Source: an uncultured Bacilli bacterium (GTDB taxonomy: Bacteria; Bacillota_I; Bacilli_A; RF39; UBA660). From it: 64,000 bases of DNA. The DNA is taken from contig CANRNY010000004.1 in NCBI GenBank assembly GCA_947632085.1, forward strand, positions 27,321 through 91,320. The letters run 5' to 3'. The notes beneath the pieces were generated by a model. That model worked only from the letters and a program-made list of their open reading frames with translations, searched no databases and had not been told where the DNA came from. Below are positions 26,152 through 34,858 of the stretch, one piece after another (within the stretch, counting starts at the first letter, position 1; every line of letters begins with the position of its first letter). Both the position numbers and the translations under genes were made by a program.

Positions 26152-26180
26152 ATTATAGCAAACAAATGTTCTTAGTACAA
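26152..26180 (-). promoter_or_regulatory. Promoter of the toxin mRNA
   Basis: On the minus strand TTGTAC (26175-26180), exactly 17 bases, TATAAT (26152-26157). It is about 70 bases upstream of the toxin ATG, leaving room for the structured leader. Confidence 0.75.
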
Positions 26181-26292
26181 CGCTTTTATGTTAAATTTTG
26201 ACAATTTAGAAAAACGCGCTTGATAAAGGCGTGCTTTTTATGTTAATGCCAAGTAAACCAAAACTAAAAGATAAGTCTTTGGAAGTGATAAT

Positions 26293-26874
26293 ATGAGTAA
26301 ACTATCTAATACTTTATTAATGTTAAGCTATCTCCAAAATGGTCGTAAATATTCTATCAATGAATTAGCTGAAAAGATTGAAGTATCTCCGCGAATGATT
26401 CGTTTATATAAAGAAGCTCTAGAACAAGCTGGTTTTATTATCGAAACTATTTATGGTCCATATGGTGGATATATCTTAATAAAAAGTAACTTTAATATAT
26501 CATCTAGTTTTAATACCTATGATTTAAATATGTTAAAACAATTAACGGCTAAAAATGAAAAACAACAAGAATATTTAAAAACTTTACAAGATAAAGTAAA
26601 AACAATTATTGATTCTAATTCAAAAGAAATAATTCCTAATACTATTCAAACAACATACAATATTTTATCACGTGCTATTAAAGAAAAAAGAAAAGTTCTT
26701 ATCACATACGACTCTTTAAATAAAGGTTTAAACGAAAGAGTAATCGACCCGTTAGAATTATTTTATTTAAAAGATGGTTTCGGAGTTGCAGCTTTTTGTG
26801 AAAAGAAAAAAGATCTTCGTCATTTTGAATTAAAAAGAATCAAAGAAATTAAATTATTAAACGAAAATTATTAA
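26293..26874 (+). CDS. HTH-WYL transcriptional regulator (DeoR/YafY type)
   Basis: 193 aa. N-terminal winged helix of the HTH_11 type (SINELAEKIEVSPRMIRLYKEAL, then GPYGGYIL), a short linker helix, and a C-terminal WYL-like domain (ERVIDPLELFYLKDGFGVAAF and the final ELKRIKEI). WYL proteins bind ligands, often nucleotides or nucleic acid. GGAAGTGAT is the RBS. It precedes the SIS/PfkB pair, but a strong hairpin terminator separates them, so local control is only a guess. Confidence 0.75.
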   Translation: MSKLSNTLLMLSYLQNGRKYSINELAEKIEVSPRMIRLYKEALEQAGFIIETIYGPYGGYILIKSNFNISSSFNTYDLNMLKQLTAKNEKQQEYLKTLQDKVKTIIDSNSKEIIPNTIQTTYNILSRAIKEKRKVLITYDSLNKGLNERVIDPLELFYLKDGFGVAAFCEKKKDLRHFELKRIKEIKLLNENY

Positions 26875-26888
26875 CATGACAAAATATT

Positions 26889-26929
26889 ACCACATCTTAT
26901 TTTATTATCTAATAAAAGGATGTGGTTTT
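26889..26929 (+). terminator. Long hairpin terminator after the WYL regulator
   Basis: ACCACATC and TTTTATTA pair with TAATAAAA and GATGTGGT in one stem of about 16 bp, then TTTT. It also places the next gene's true start at ATG 26930. Confidence 0.75.
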
Positions 26930-27841
26930 ATGTTAGAAGAAATTATTAACAGTCTAGAAGAAAATATTACTAGTTCATTAACAGCTACTAATTTAAATAA
27001 TATTTTTAACCATCTAGCTGCTATTACTAAACCTTCTTTAATATGTGGTGTAGGAGGTAGTAATGTTGTAAGTAATTTCTTAGAAAAAATTTTAAATCAA
27101 AAAAATAATATTATTGTTCAAAATATTTCTGTCGAAGATTTCTTTCTTAAGAATATCTCTTCTTATCATAATTTAATTTTAGTTAGTTACTCAGGTCAAA
27201 ATCATGGAATTAAATCTTTAACTAATTCTAATTTAAATACTTATCTTTTAACTAATCGTAAGACAAAAATAAGTAATGAAACCCTATTAAACTATACAAT
27301 TACTAATCATCATAAAAGTTTTATTTCTTTAGATGACACAATTATTCCTTTATCAATTTTATTATGTTATTACTTAAACACTTATAAACTTAATTTTAAA
27401 ATTCCTAAACTAGATAATTTATCTTTAACTCCCTTTACTAATCTAAATATTATTTACGATGAATCATCTAAAACTTGTGCAACTTTTTTAGAAACTACTT
27501 TTATTGAATCCGGGACATCCTCTGTAACATTACATACTAAATATAGTTTATGTCATGGTCGTACTAATATTATTAGTAATCAAGATTCTTTAGTTATTTA
27601 CTTAAATACGCAAAATACTGAATTAGATCAACTATTAATAAGTGAGCTCCATCTTATATCATCCAATTTTCTTTTATTAGAAACAAAAGAAAAAGACTTA
27701 ATAATTGCTGATTATATTTTAGTTTTAAAATCTTTATCTCTTTTATCTTACTTAAATAAAACTTATAATTACGAATTTGTTAATGTTAAATATAATAAAA
27801 TTGTTCCTACCATTTATAATTATAAAGGAGAATTAATATGA
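26930..27841 (+). CDS. SIS (sugar isomerase) domain protein
   Basis: 303 aa. A phosphosugar-binding SIS fold is indicated by LICGVGGSNVVSNFL (first strand-loop-helix), LILVSYSGQNHGI (Ser-rich loop), and a later ESGTSS. SIS domains bind phosphosugars as isomerases, deaminases or sensors. It overlaps the following PfkB-type kinase by 4 bases (ATGA), so the two are co-translated and likely act on the same sugar compound. Start ATG 26930 is chosen because the upstream codons lie in the terminator. The exact substrate cannot be read. Confidence 0.7.
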   Translation: MLEEIINSLEENITSSLTATNLNNIFNHLAAITKPSLICGVGGSNVVSNFLEKILNQKNNIIVQNISVEDFFLKNISSYHNLILVSYSGQNHGIKSLTNSNLNTYLLTNRKTKISNETLLNYTITNHHKSFISLDDTIIPLSILLCYYLNTYKLNFKIPKLDNLSLTPFTNLNIIYDESSKTCATFLETTFIESGTSSVTLHTKYSLCHGRTNIISNQDSLVIYLNTQNTELDQLLISELHLISSNFLLLETKEKDLIIADYILVLKSLSLLSYLNKTYNYEFVNVKYNKIVPTIYNYKGELI

Positions 27842-28719
27842 CAATTGTTGGTCTTAGTAACTTAGTATTAGATTATTACTTTTATAATAATAAGATATAT
27901 CTTAATGGCGGTGGAACAGTATCTAATATTCTCGCTAACTTATCTAGTATGGGAATTAATACTAAAATATGTGGTTATTATGGTAATGATTATGGAGGTA
28001 GAGTAGCTAAAAAGTTAATTGAAGAATGCCATGTTGATACATCATTACTTACGAAAAAAAATTATCTAACGAAAAAATTTTTTATAACTCCCAATGGTTT
28101 TAGTAGCACCTGTCCATACTGTCATAAAAAGACAAAAAATATTCCTTTAAATCTCGATATTCAAAATCTTATTTCTCAAAACGATATTATCTTAATTCAA
28201 GACTATGTAAAATTACCTAATATATCTAATAAAATATGTTTAGACTTTGGTTATTATCAAAAATTAATTTATGAAGATAATAAAGTACTTGAAAACTTTA
28301 TCTTTCGTAAATACTATCTTGTTAGTCTTAAAGAAAGTGTTTTAACTTTTATCTTAAATAAACTTCATTTAACTTTCGAAACTTTTATTAACAAAATAGA
28401 TATTTATCTTCTTTTAATAACCAAAGGTCGTAAAGGAACAACAATTATTTATCAAAAAAAAGAATATAATTATCAAGTAGAACCATTTGAAGAAGTCGAA
28501 ACTAATGGTTGTGGTGATATTTTCTTTGCCACCTTTATTAGTGAAACATTAAAACGTCAAACACTTATTCCTTCTGACCTTGATGATATATTTAATATTG
28601 CAAGTGCAAATGTCCATACCGTCATAAATAATATAGGTGCTCGGCATCATTTAATTCCTAATAAAATAATTATTAAAGATAAAAAATGTATATGTGAAAA
28701 TTTTAAGATTACTAATTAA
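27838..28719 (+). CDS. PfkB-family carbohydrate kinase
   Basis: 293 aa ribokinase-like fold. The N-terminal GGGTVSNILANLSSMG is the substrate-binding PfkB signature, and the C-terminal NGCGDIFFATF is the catalytic-base motif (usual form GAGDxF; Asp retained, Ala replaced by Cys). An unusual CPYCHKK segment near residue 95 could bind a metal. The short overlap with the SIS gene suggests one pathway: kinase plus isomerase or lyase for a phosphosugar. Substrate unknown. Confidence 0.75.
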   Translation: MTIVGLSNLVLDYYFYNNKIYLNGGGTVSNILANLSSMGINTKICGYYGNDYGGRVAKKLIEECHVDTSLLTKKNYLTKKFFITPNGFSSTCPYCHKKTKNIPLNLDIQNLISQNDIILIQDYVKLPNISNKICLDFGYYQKLIYEDNKVLENFIFRKYYLVSLKESVLTFILNKLHLTFETFINKIDIYLLLITKGRKGTTIIYQKKEYNYQVEPFEEVETNGCGDIFFATFISETLKRQTLIPSDLDDIFNIASANVHTVINNIGARHHLIPNKIIIKDKKCICENFKITN

Positions 28720-28726
28720 ATATTAA

Positions 28727-28754
28727 TTGACTTTATCTCTTAGCTCGATATAAT
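28727..28754 (+). promoter_or_regulatory. Promoter of the 28778 gene
   Basis: TTGACT (28727-28732), 16 bases, TATAAT (28749-28754). Confidence 0.6.
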
Positions 28755-28777
28755 AGTTATACAAAGGAGTTGAAAAT

Positions 28778-29461
28778 ATGCTAAAAGCATCTGAATATAA
28801 TCGTAAAGAATACATTGAAAACTATATTTTAACTGATGATGAATTTAATCTATTAAATAATCAAGAACAATTAGCTTATGCATCTCTTCGTTATGGATGG
28901 ATACTAGAATCTTTACAAGATTTACATAGTAAAAAAACGGTTTATGGATATATACCTGATCGTTATAATTCTTTCTTTACTTCATCTGGTTGCAAAATAG
29001 AGCATTATGATTTTGGCATTGAAGAAACAGAAATAACTAAAGTTAAAACCAGTGAAGTTACTATTTCTAAAGAACAACAGCAAGAAATAAGTAAATATGT
29101 TTCATTAGTAGCTTCGACAAAAGCTGATATCGTTGAAAACCGTTTACTAACTTACTTAGCAAATAAAGCTAAGCAACTTCGTGAAAATGGTACTTTTGTT
29201 GCTGACCAAGATTTAGAAGATAGTCTTGTTAATACTTTTACATCATTTACAGATCCATTTACTACTTTAACTAAAGAAGAACAAGATAAACTAGCAGCAG
29301 CAGAACTAAGTTTAGTAATGCATCATTTAAATAATTTAGAAACAGTTTCTCTAAGAACAACTACTAAAGAACAATATAAAGACTATATCCAGAGTCAAGG
29401 TTTTGCAATTACTATAGATTCTACTAATCAAAAATTAGTAAAAAAAATAAATGAAGAATAA
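28778..29461 (+). CDS. Unknown cytoplasmic protein
   Basis: 227 aa, helical, no membrane segment. Contains EQLAYASLRYGWILESLQDLH near the N-terminus and a Thr-rich region (TKEEQDKLAAAEL). AAAGGAGTT precedes the ATG and a good promoter lies upstream. No family recognised. It begins a run of four unknown or weakly assigned genes (28778-31651), each with its own RBS. Confidence 0.5.
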   Translation: MLKASEYNRKEYIENYILTDDEFNLLNNQEQLAYASLRYGWILESLQDLHSKKTVYGYIPDRYNSFFTSSGCKIEHYDFGIEETEITKVKTSEVTISKEQQQEISKYVSLVASTKADIVENRLLTYLANKAKQLRENGTFVADQDLEDSLVNTFTSFTDPFTTLTKEEQDKLAAAELSLVMHHLNNLETVSLRTTTKEQYKDYIQSQGFAITIDSTNQKLVKKINEE

Positions 29462-29521
29462 TTTGCTATTAAATGAAAAATAGGTATAATATATATCTAT
29501 TGAAGGAGAAAAAACACACAA

Positions 29522-30094
29522 ATGAAAAAATATGTCGCTAAAAGAGACAATATATACGCTGGGACATTAATCAAAAAGATTACTCCCCAAGTATCAATTA
29601 TCGATTCAAATGGTCAAGAATTTACAGAAAGTCAATTTCCTGAATTAGGTATTACTAACTTTCAAATAAGTGGTGGTCTTATCTGCCGTGGAATGTTATT
29701 TAAAATAAATGATAAAAACTTAGCTGAAGATTTAATTTATGAAAGTCCTGTTGATTATAATATCGAAGGAATTAAACCAGAACTAAATCTCTTTGATGAC
29801 TTTGTTATTACTGAGTATGCTAAGTTAGAAGAATTACTTAAATATATGAAATATAGTGAAGATCTTACCCAAGAAGACTTAAAAGAAATATATCGTCGTT
29901 TTCTTGTTCATGGTTGGTGGTTAAAACGTCACTTAGATTTATTCGGTTATAAAAAAGGTTTTCATGGATACCAATCAACAGAAGATGAAATCTTACCAAG
30001 AGAAATCGCTGATAGCTTAACAACTATAAATTTAAGTAAAGTAGTAAAACCAAATCCTGAAGAACCATTTGCTAAATTAATAAAAAAGAGATAA
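29522..30094 (+). CDS. Unknown protein
   Basis: 190 aa. N-terminal half beta-rich (KYVAKRDNIYAGTLIKKI, SQFPELGITNFQISGG); C-terminal half helical with FLVHGWWLKRHLDLFGY. Soluble. AAGGAG RBS nine or ten bases before the ATG. Family not recognised. Confidence 0.5.
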   Translation: MKKYVAKRDNIYAGTLIKKITPQVSIIDSNGQEFTESQFPELGITNFQISGGLICRGMLFKINDKNLAEDLIYESPVDYNIEGIKPELNLFDDFVITEYAKLEELLKYMKYSEDLTQEDLKEIYRRFLVHGWWLKRHLDLFGYKKGFHGYQSTEDEILPREIADSLTTINLSKVVKPNPEEPFAKLIKKR

Positions 30095-30121
30095 AGCTTG
30101 AATAAAATTTCAAGTTTTTAT
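30094..30121 (+). terminator. Terminator after the 29522 gene
   Basis: CTTGAA/TTCAAG with flanking AAG/TTT pairing, then T-rich. Confidence 0.6.
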
Positions 30122-30174
30122 TTTTCTTTTTTTTAACTTGTATTAAAATATTACTAGAAAAAGGAGCTTTAACT

Positions 30175-31020
30175 ATGAAAAAAGAAGAATACATTACTTT
30201 TGTTAATAATAATTATAATGGTTCTGCTAAAGAACTGATCTTAAAACAAATTGATTTATTTTATGATGATAAAGAAGAAATCCCATATCATAAGTATGAA
30301 ATAGGTGAAGAAGTTATCTTAAATAAAGGGACGTATCTTCATGGTATATCTGGTGAATTAGATAATTTTACTTGGATTGTAAATAATGGTTTTATAGGCA
30401 ATGATTTTACTAATCAAAGTGTTAATAATAAAATAAAAAGTAGTATCGGTATGTGGAATATTCAACAAGATATGTCTTTACTAGATTATATTAAATTATA
30501 TAGTGGATTTACTATAACTTATACCATTGGTCGTGGTCCTGGTTCAAAAGAAATATCTGATTTAATTCCATATCATCAATTTGATTCTTATACAGAAAAA
30601 TTAAATAATCGTGAAGATGTTTGGATGTATTGGGGTGATCAAACTAAAGAGGTTCGTTTCTTACCAAGTTTAGTTGCTGATAAAAGACAAATCGCCTTTA
30701 TTTTAAATATGGATAGTGATTATGCTAAAAAACTAACTTATGCTGATGTTTGGAATTGTGATTTAGATTCTGAAACTTTAAAATATTTTTTAGATTATCG
30801 TTACTATGATAAATTTTTAGAAGAACGTCATAATCGTAATGCTTCTACAACCGATCGTGAAACAGCTATCATCTTTGGTTTACCAGCTCGCTTAATTGAA
30901 GGAGTCTTTGTAGGTCGCAAAATAGAAAATAATCAAGAAGCTTTAACTTATATTAAAGAACAATTACCAAATTGTTATATTTGTAATTTAGATGGTAAAG
31001 TAATAGTTGGTAATAAATAA
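30175..31020 (+). CDS. Unknown protein
   Basis: 281 aa, soluble. Notable stretches are YLHGISGELDNFTWIVNNGF (an early histidine followed by an aromatic-rich strand), IGRGPGSKEISDL, and near the end ETAIIFGLPARLIEGVFVGR. The first pattern is loosely like the nucleotide-binding start of ADP-ribosyltransferase folds, but I see no complete catalytic set. AAAGGAG RBS. Treat as unknown. Confidence 0.45.
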   Translation: MKKEEYITFVNNNYNGSAKELILKQIDLFYDDKEEIPYHKYEIGEEVILNKGTYLHGISGELDNFTWIVNNGFIGNDFTNQSVNNKIKSSIGMWNIQQDMSLLDYIKLYSGFTITYTIGRGPGSKEISDLIPYHQFDSYTEKLNNREDVWMYWGDQTKEVRFLPSLVADKRQIAFILNMDSDYAKKLTYADVWNCDLDSETLKYFLDYRYYDKFLEERHNRNASTTDRETAIIFGLPARLIEGVFVGRKIENNQEALTYIKEQLPNCYICNLDGKVIVGNK

Positions 31021-31042
31021 AATATTTAAGGAGTAGAATAAA

Positions 31043-31651
31043 ATGTTATATTTAACTACTAGTGATAAATCTCTTCTTGAAAAAGATTATCGTACTTTTT
31101 TATTATCTTTAAAAACTAATTTAAGTAATTCAAATATTCAAAATGTTCTTGAATTATACGCGCTTATTAATTATTTACTTCGTACTGGTAAATTTAGTTG
31201 GCAAGAAACTATATCTTATCAACCGAACTTTAATTACTTAGCTTTACCTAATATGCCTGAACAACTCCAAGTTATGTATGGTATTGGTTGCTGTCGTCAT
31301 ATTAATCAGTTAATAAATGACATTTTATTAACCCTCGGTTTTAATTCAGTAATTCAATATATTATAGTAGATAATACTGATACGTGGCATCGTGCAACTC
31401 CTAAAGACGCTAACCACCTTGTTGTTATCTTAAAAGATAATAATAAGGAGTATCTCTTAGATGCCTATAATAACTTTGCTTTTCAAATTATTGGAACTGA
31501 TTTAATTCCTCTTAATCTACCAACTCCTAAAGAGCTTTCTATAACTACTAAATATCCTGATGATAATATAAAAGAAATAGGTCAAGTATTAAAAAAATAT
31601 TATAATCTTCAAGAATATGGAATTGACTATGTATATGATTATGGATACTAA
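31043..31651 (+). CDS. Transglutaminase-like protein
   Basis: 202 aa. Cys83/Cys84 in YGIGCCRHINQL, His125 in NHLVVIL and Asp140 in EYLLDAY match the Cys-His-Asp order of transglutaminase-like proteins. The N-terminal 75 residues are helical. No signal peptide. AAGGAG RBS; 22 bases after the previous gene, so probably co-transcribed. Confidence 0.55.
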   Translation: MLYLTTSDKSLLEKDYRTFLLSLKTNLSNSNIQNVLELYALINYLLRTGKFSWQETISYQPNFNYLALPNMPEQLQVMYGIGCCRHINQLINDILLTLGFNSVIQYIIVDNTDTWHRATPKDANHLVVILKDNNKEYLLDAYNNFAFQIIGTDLIPLNLPTPKELSITTKYPDDNIKEIGQVLKKYYNLQEYGIDYVYDYGY

Positions 31652-31654
31652 ATA

Positions 31655-31692
31655 AAAGACTAATAGTCAAAAAATACTAATAGTCTTTTTTT
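31655..31692 (+). terminator. Terminator between convergent genes
   Basis: AAAGACTA/TAGTCTTT stem, followed by T7; a direct repeat ACTAATAGTC is also present inside. Confidence 0.7.
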
Positions 31693-32592
31693 ATCCCATT
31701 ATTTGTCCACCATTATTATGGATAACTTGTCCTGTTATATAACTTGCATCATCAGAGGCCAAGAATACAAAAGTAGGAGCAAGTTCATAAGGCATTGCCA
31801 TTCTTGCCATAGCTGCATCAGCACCTAAAGAAGGAATTTTTTCTTTAACCCAACAAGCTGGTTGAAGTGGTGTCCAAAAGTAACCTGGAGCAATGGCATT
31901 AACTCTAATATTTTTTAAAGCTAGATTTCTAGCTAAAGCTCTTGTAAAACCAACTATAGCTCCTTTTGTTGTAACATAATCAATCAACTGTGGTTCGCCA
32001 TAAAAGGTAGTTATTGATGATAAATTAATAATTGAATCTCCATCATTTAAATATGGTAAAACTTCTTTAGTTAGATAAAACATTCCATAGACATTAACTT
32101 TCATAGTCCAATCAAATTGTTCTTCTGTTATATCTAAAAGACTATCTGCTTGATACTGAAAATATTTATTTTTCCAAATTTATCAATTGTCTTTTTAACT
32201 ATTTCTTTACTAAAATTTTTATTACTAATATCTCCAGCTAAAAGTAAACATTCTCCACCTAATTTTTCAATACACTCTTTAGTTTCATTAGCATCTTTAT
32301 GCTCATTATAATAAGGAATAACTACTTTAGCTCCTTCTTTAACAAAAGCAATTGCTGCAGATTTCCCTAAACCACTATCACCACCAGTAATAATTGCTAC
32401 CTTATCTTTTAACTTACCACTTCCTTTGTAATTAGGATTATCAAAAATAGGTTGTGGCGTCATTTCATATTCCATTCCCGGTTGCTTATCTTGTTCTTGC
32501 TCAGGTGCTAAAATATGATATTTAGTAATTTCTAAACCAATATCATCATCATATTTATATCCTTTATTTCCATACTTATAATCTAAATTCAT
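31691..32592 (-). pseudogene. Short-chain dehydrogenase/reductase, broken by a small deletion
   Basis: Read from ATG 32592 (after GGAGGAAG), the N-terminal part ends in a frameshift near 32160; the rest continues in another frame. Together they give a full SDR of the long type that starts with an acidic lead and LKDKVAIITGGDSGLGKS (cofactor loop), and ends with the YVTTKGAIVGFTRALA active-site Tyr/Lys and NAIAPG. At the junction the sequence jumps from KFGKINI to FQYQADSLLD: the expected LVNNAA is missing, consistent with loss of about 19 bases. That removes the NNA motif near the cofactor, so the gene is very probably dead, unless the deletion is an assembly error. Relatives are annotated as general-stress oxidoreductases. 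Confidence 0.8.
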
Positions 32593-32692
32593 TTTTCTTC
32601 CTCCTTCTAAAATATATGTCAAATAAATAATTAAAGTACCTTGAAAAAGTATATTGCATATGCTTAAATAAATAACTGGAGATGACATATTA

Positions 32693-33754
32693 ATGTATCG
32701 CAATACATACGCTAAAATTAATTTAAAAAATATTCAAGATAATGTCCAAAAAATAATTAATTATTATCATCAATATACTTATTATTTTGGTGTCGTAAAA
32801 GCTGATTGCTATGGACATAATGATTTACAAGTAGTTAATTCTATTATCAAAGGCGGTTGCAATTATCTTGCTGTAGCTATGTTAGAAGAAGCCTTAGAAA
32901 TTAGGAATCAATTTAAAGATATTCCTATATTATGTTTAGGCGTCATACCATCTTCTTATCTAATTATTTGTGAACAAAATAATATTACAATTACTATAAA
33001 CTCTTTATCTTATACTAAAGAACTAATTAAAGAAAAACATCATAATTTAAAAGTTCATATTAAGATAAATAGTGGTATGAATAGGTTAGGACTATCTAAT
33101 TTAGAAGAAATTAACGAAACAATTAAACTTTTAGAACAAAACCATATAACTATCGAAGGAATCTATACTCATATTTATAATGCTAGTAATAAACAAGATA
33201 CTGAAAATCAATTTAATAAATTTCAAGAATTATTAAAAGATGTAAATAAAGAGAAAATACCAATTATTCATCTTGCAGCTAGTGAAACCTTAACTAACTA
33301 TCCTAAATTACCATTTGTAAATGGTTGTCGTCTCGGTATCATTATGTACGGTTTTACTGATAACTTAAATTTAAATTTACAATCAACAATTAGTTTACAT
33401 AGCCAAGTCATTCAAATAAATGAATTACATAAAAATGATAAACTAGGTTATAATGGTGCTTATATTGCTAAAAGTCTTGAACATATAGCTGTTGTATCTA
33501 TTGGTTATGCCGATGGTGTAATTAGAAAAAATACTGGGCGTTACGTTTATATTAATAATAAAAAATATCAAATAGTTGGTAATATATGTATGGATATGTT
33601 ATTTGTTAAAGTTGATAACGATGTTAAAGTAGGTGATGATGTTATTGTCTTAAAAGATATTAATCATATTACTGAAGTAGCTAACTACTTAGATACTATT
33701 CCATATGAAGTATTGTGTTCTATTGGTAAACGTGTACCACGCATTTATAAATAA
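32693..33754 (+). CDS. alr: Alanine racemase
   Basis: 353 aa PLP enzyme that makes D-Ala for peptidoglycan. GVVKADCYGHND holds the PLP Lys36 (usual form VVKADAYGHG). Later motifs HIKINSGMNRLGL, RLGIIMYG and the catalytic-Tyr region LGYNGAY are present. Divergent from the SDR pseudogene and 20 bases upstream of a radical SAM gene. Confidence 0.93.
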   Translation: MYRNTYAKINLKNIQDNVQKIINYYHQYTYYFGVVKADCYGHNDLQVVNSIIKGGCNYLAVAMLEEALEIRNQFKDIPILCLGVIPSSYLIICEQNNITITINSLSYTKELIKEKHHNLKVHIKINSGMNRLGLSNLEEINETIKLLEQNHITIEGIYTHIYNASNKQDTENQFNKFQELLKDVNKEKIPIIHLAASETLTNYPKLPFVNGCRLGIIMYGFTDNLNLNLQSTISLHSQVIQINELHKNDKLGYNGAYIAKSLEHIAVVSIGYADGVIRKNTGRYVYINNKKYQIVGNICMDMLFVKVDNDVKVGDDVIVLKDINHITEVANYLDTIPYEVLCSIGKRVPRIYK

Positions 33755-33774
33755 AATATTAAGGGAGAGATAAT

Positions 33775-34827
33775 ATGCTTAAAGATTTATGCTTCGAAAT
33801 AATTCAAACCTGTCCTAATAATTGTTTATTTTGTTCTTCTTTCTCTGATATTAATTGTCAATCTAAAATAGATTTTGCAACCTTTAAAAAAACAATTGAT
33901 TATCTCATTAAAATTGGTGGAATAGAAGAAGTCTCTTTATCTGGTGGTGAACCTTTTCTTCATCCTGATTTATTTAAAATGATCGCTTATTTAAAAAGTT
34001 TAAATATTAGAGTTGTTCTATTTACTAGTGGTATAAAATTAAGTCAAGTAACAAAAGAAGAAATAAATAGTTATTTAAACCAAATTGATTTATATTGTCA
34101 AAAATGTCGTATTAGTGATGATGAACGCCATCGTATTATAACTAGATATCAATCCATCTTTAATTGTTATGAATCCCAATTTACTTCCATCAGTAAAGAA
34201 GAATTAAGTAGTTTAAAAGAACTAGGTCTTGATAAGATTGTTTTTGATTATCAAAGTGCAAGTGAAGAAAACTTTAAAAATTTAATGGGTAAAAATCATT
34301 TTACACTTGTTTCTAAATCTATTATTTCTGCTTCATTAGTTGGTTTAGAAACTGATATTCATTTTATTCCTTTAAAAACTAATTACCAAGAATTTCCTGA
34401 CTTAATTGAACTATTAAATATTGCTGGTGTTAATAATTTAAGTATTTTAAATTTTGTCCCTCAAGGACGAGGTAAACAAAATAAAGATAGTCTTATGTTA
34501 AGTGAGCAAGAAATGCTTCATTTTAAAAAAATTTTTAACGAGTCTAAAGCCAAATTTAATGGTCATATAAGAGTAGGTATTCCTTTAATTAGTGACGATA
34601 AACATCTTTGTACTGCTGGCTTAGATAAAATAGTTATTAAATATGATGGAACTGTTCTACCATGTCCTGCTTTTAAAGAGTATGATGTTACTAAATTAAA
34701 TCAATTAGGTATTAAAACTCCTAATATTTATACTGATTTAGAAAGTCTTGAAATTCATAGTGGTACTAGAGAAAAGCCATTATGTAAAAAACTATATCAA
34801 TTTACCAATAATTTAATATCTAAATAA
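33775..34827 (+). CDS. Radical SAM protein
   Basis: 350 aa. The cluster motif C13-x3-C17-x2-C20 (CPNNCLFC) and the SGGEP SAM-binding motif are clear. Near the C-terminus the sequence IKYDGTVLPCPAFKEYD resembles the start of a second, SPASM-like cysteine site, but with few Cys. MoaA/SPASM-type peptide- or cofactor-modifying enzymes look similar; substrate unknown. AGGGAGAG RBS; probably co-transcribed with alr. Confidence 0.75.
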   Translation: MLKDLCFEIIQTCPNNCLFCSSFSDINCQSKIDFATFKKTIDYLIKIGGIEEVSLSGGEPFLHPDLFKMIAYLKSLNIRVVLFTSGIKLSQVTKEEINSYLNQIDLYCQKCRISDDERHRIITRYQSIFNCYESQFTSISKEELSSLKELGLDKIVFDYQSASEENFKNLMGKNHFTLVSKSIISASLVGLETDIHFIPLKTNYQEFPDLIELLNIAGVNNLSILNFVPQGRGKQNKDSLMLSEQEMLHFKKIFNESKAKFNGHIRVGIPLISDDKHLCTAGLDKIVIKYDGTVLPCPAFKEYDVTKLNQLGIKTPNIYTDLESLEIHSGTREKPLCKKLYQFTNNLISK

Positions 34828-34858
34828 TGTGATAAAATAAAAAAAGAAGGTGTTTTAA

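Larger units (their letters stand above)
25858..26246. repeat. Direct repeat flanking the toxin-antitoxin locus
   Basis: GACGTGCTTGATAAAGGAGTG (25863-25883, read in parts) with TTTTTATGTTA after it recurs as CGCGCTTGATAAAGGCGTGC and TTTTTATGTTA at 26215-26245. The left copy is the antitoxin promoter; the right copy lies upstream of the WYL regulator. The entry spans both copies and the locus between them. Confidence 0.5.

Noticed and set aside
30175..31020. ADP-ribosyltransferase toxin
   Set aside because: Only a weak N-terminal resemblance; no complete Arg/His-Ser/Tyr-Glu catalytic set.
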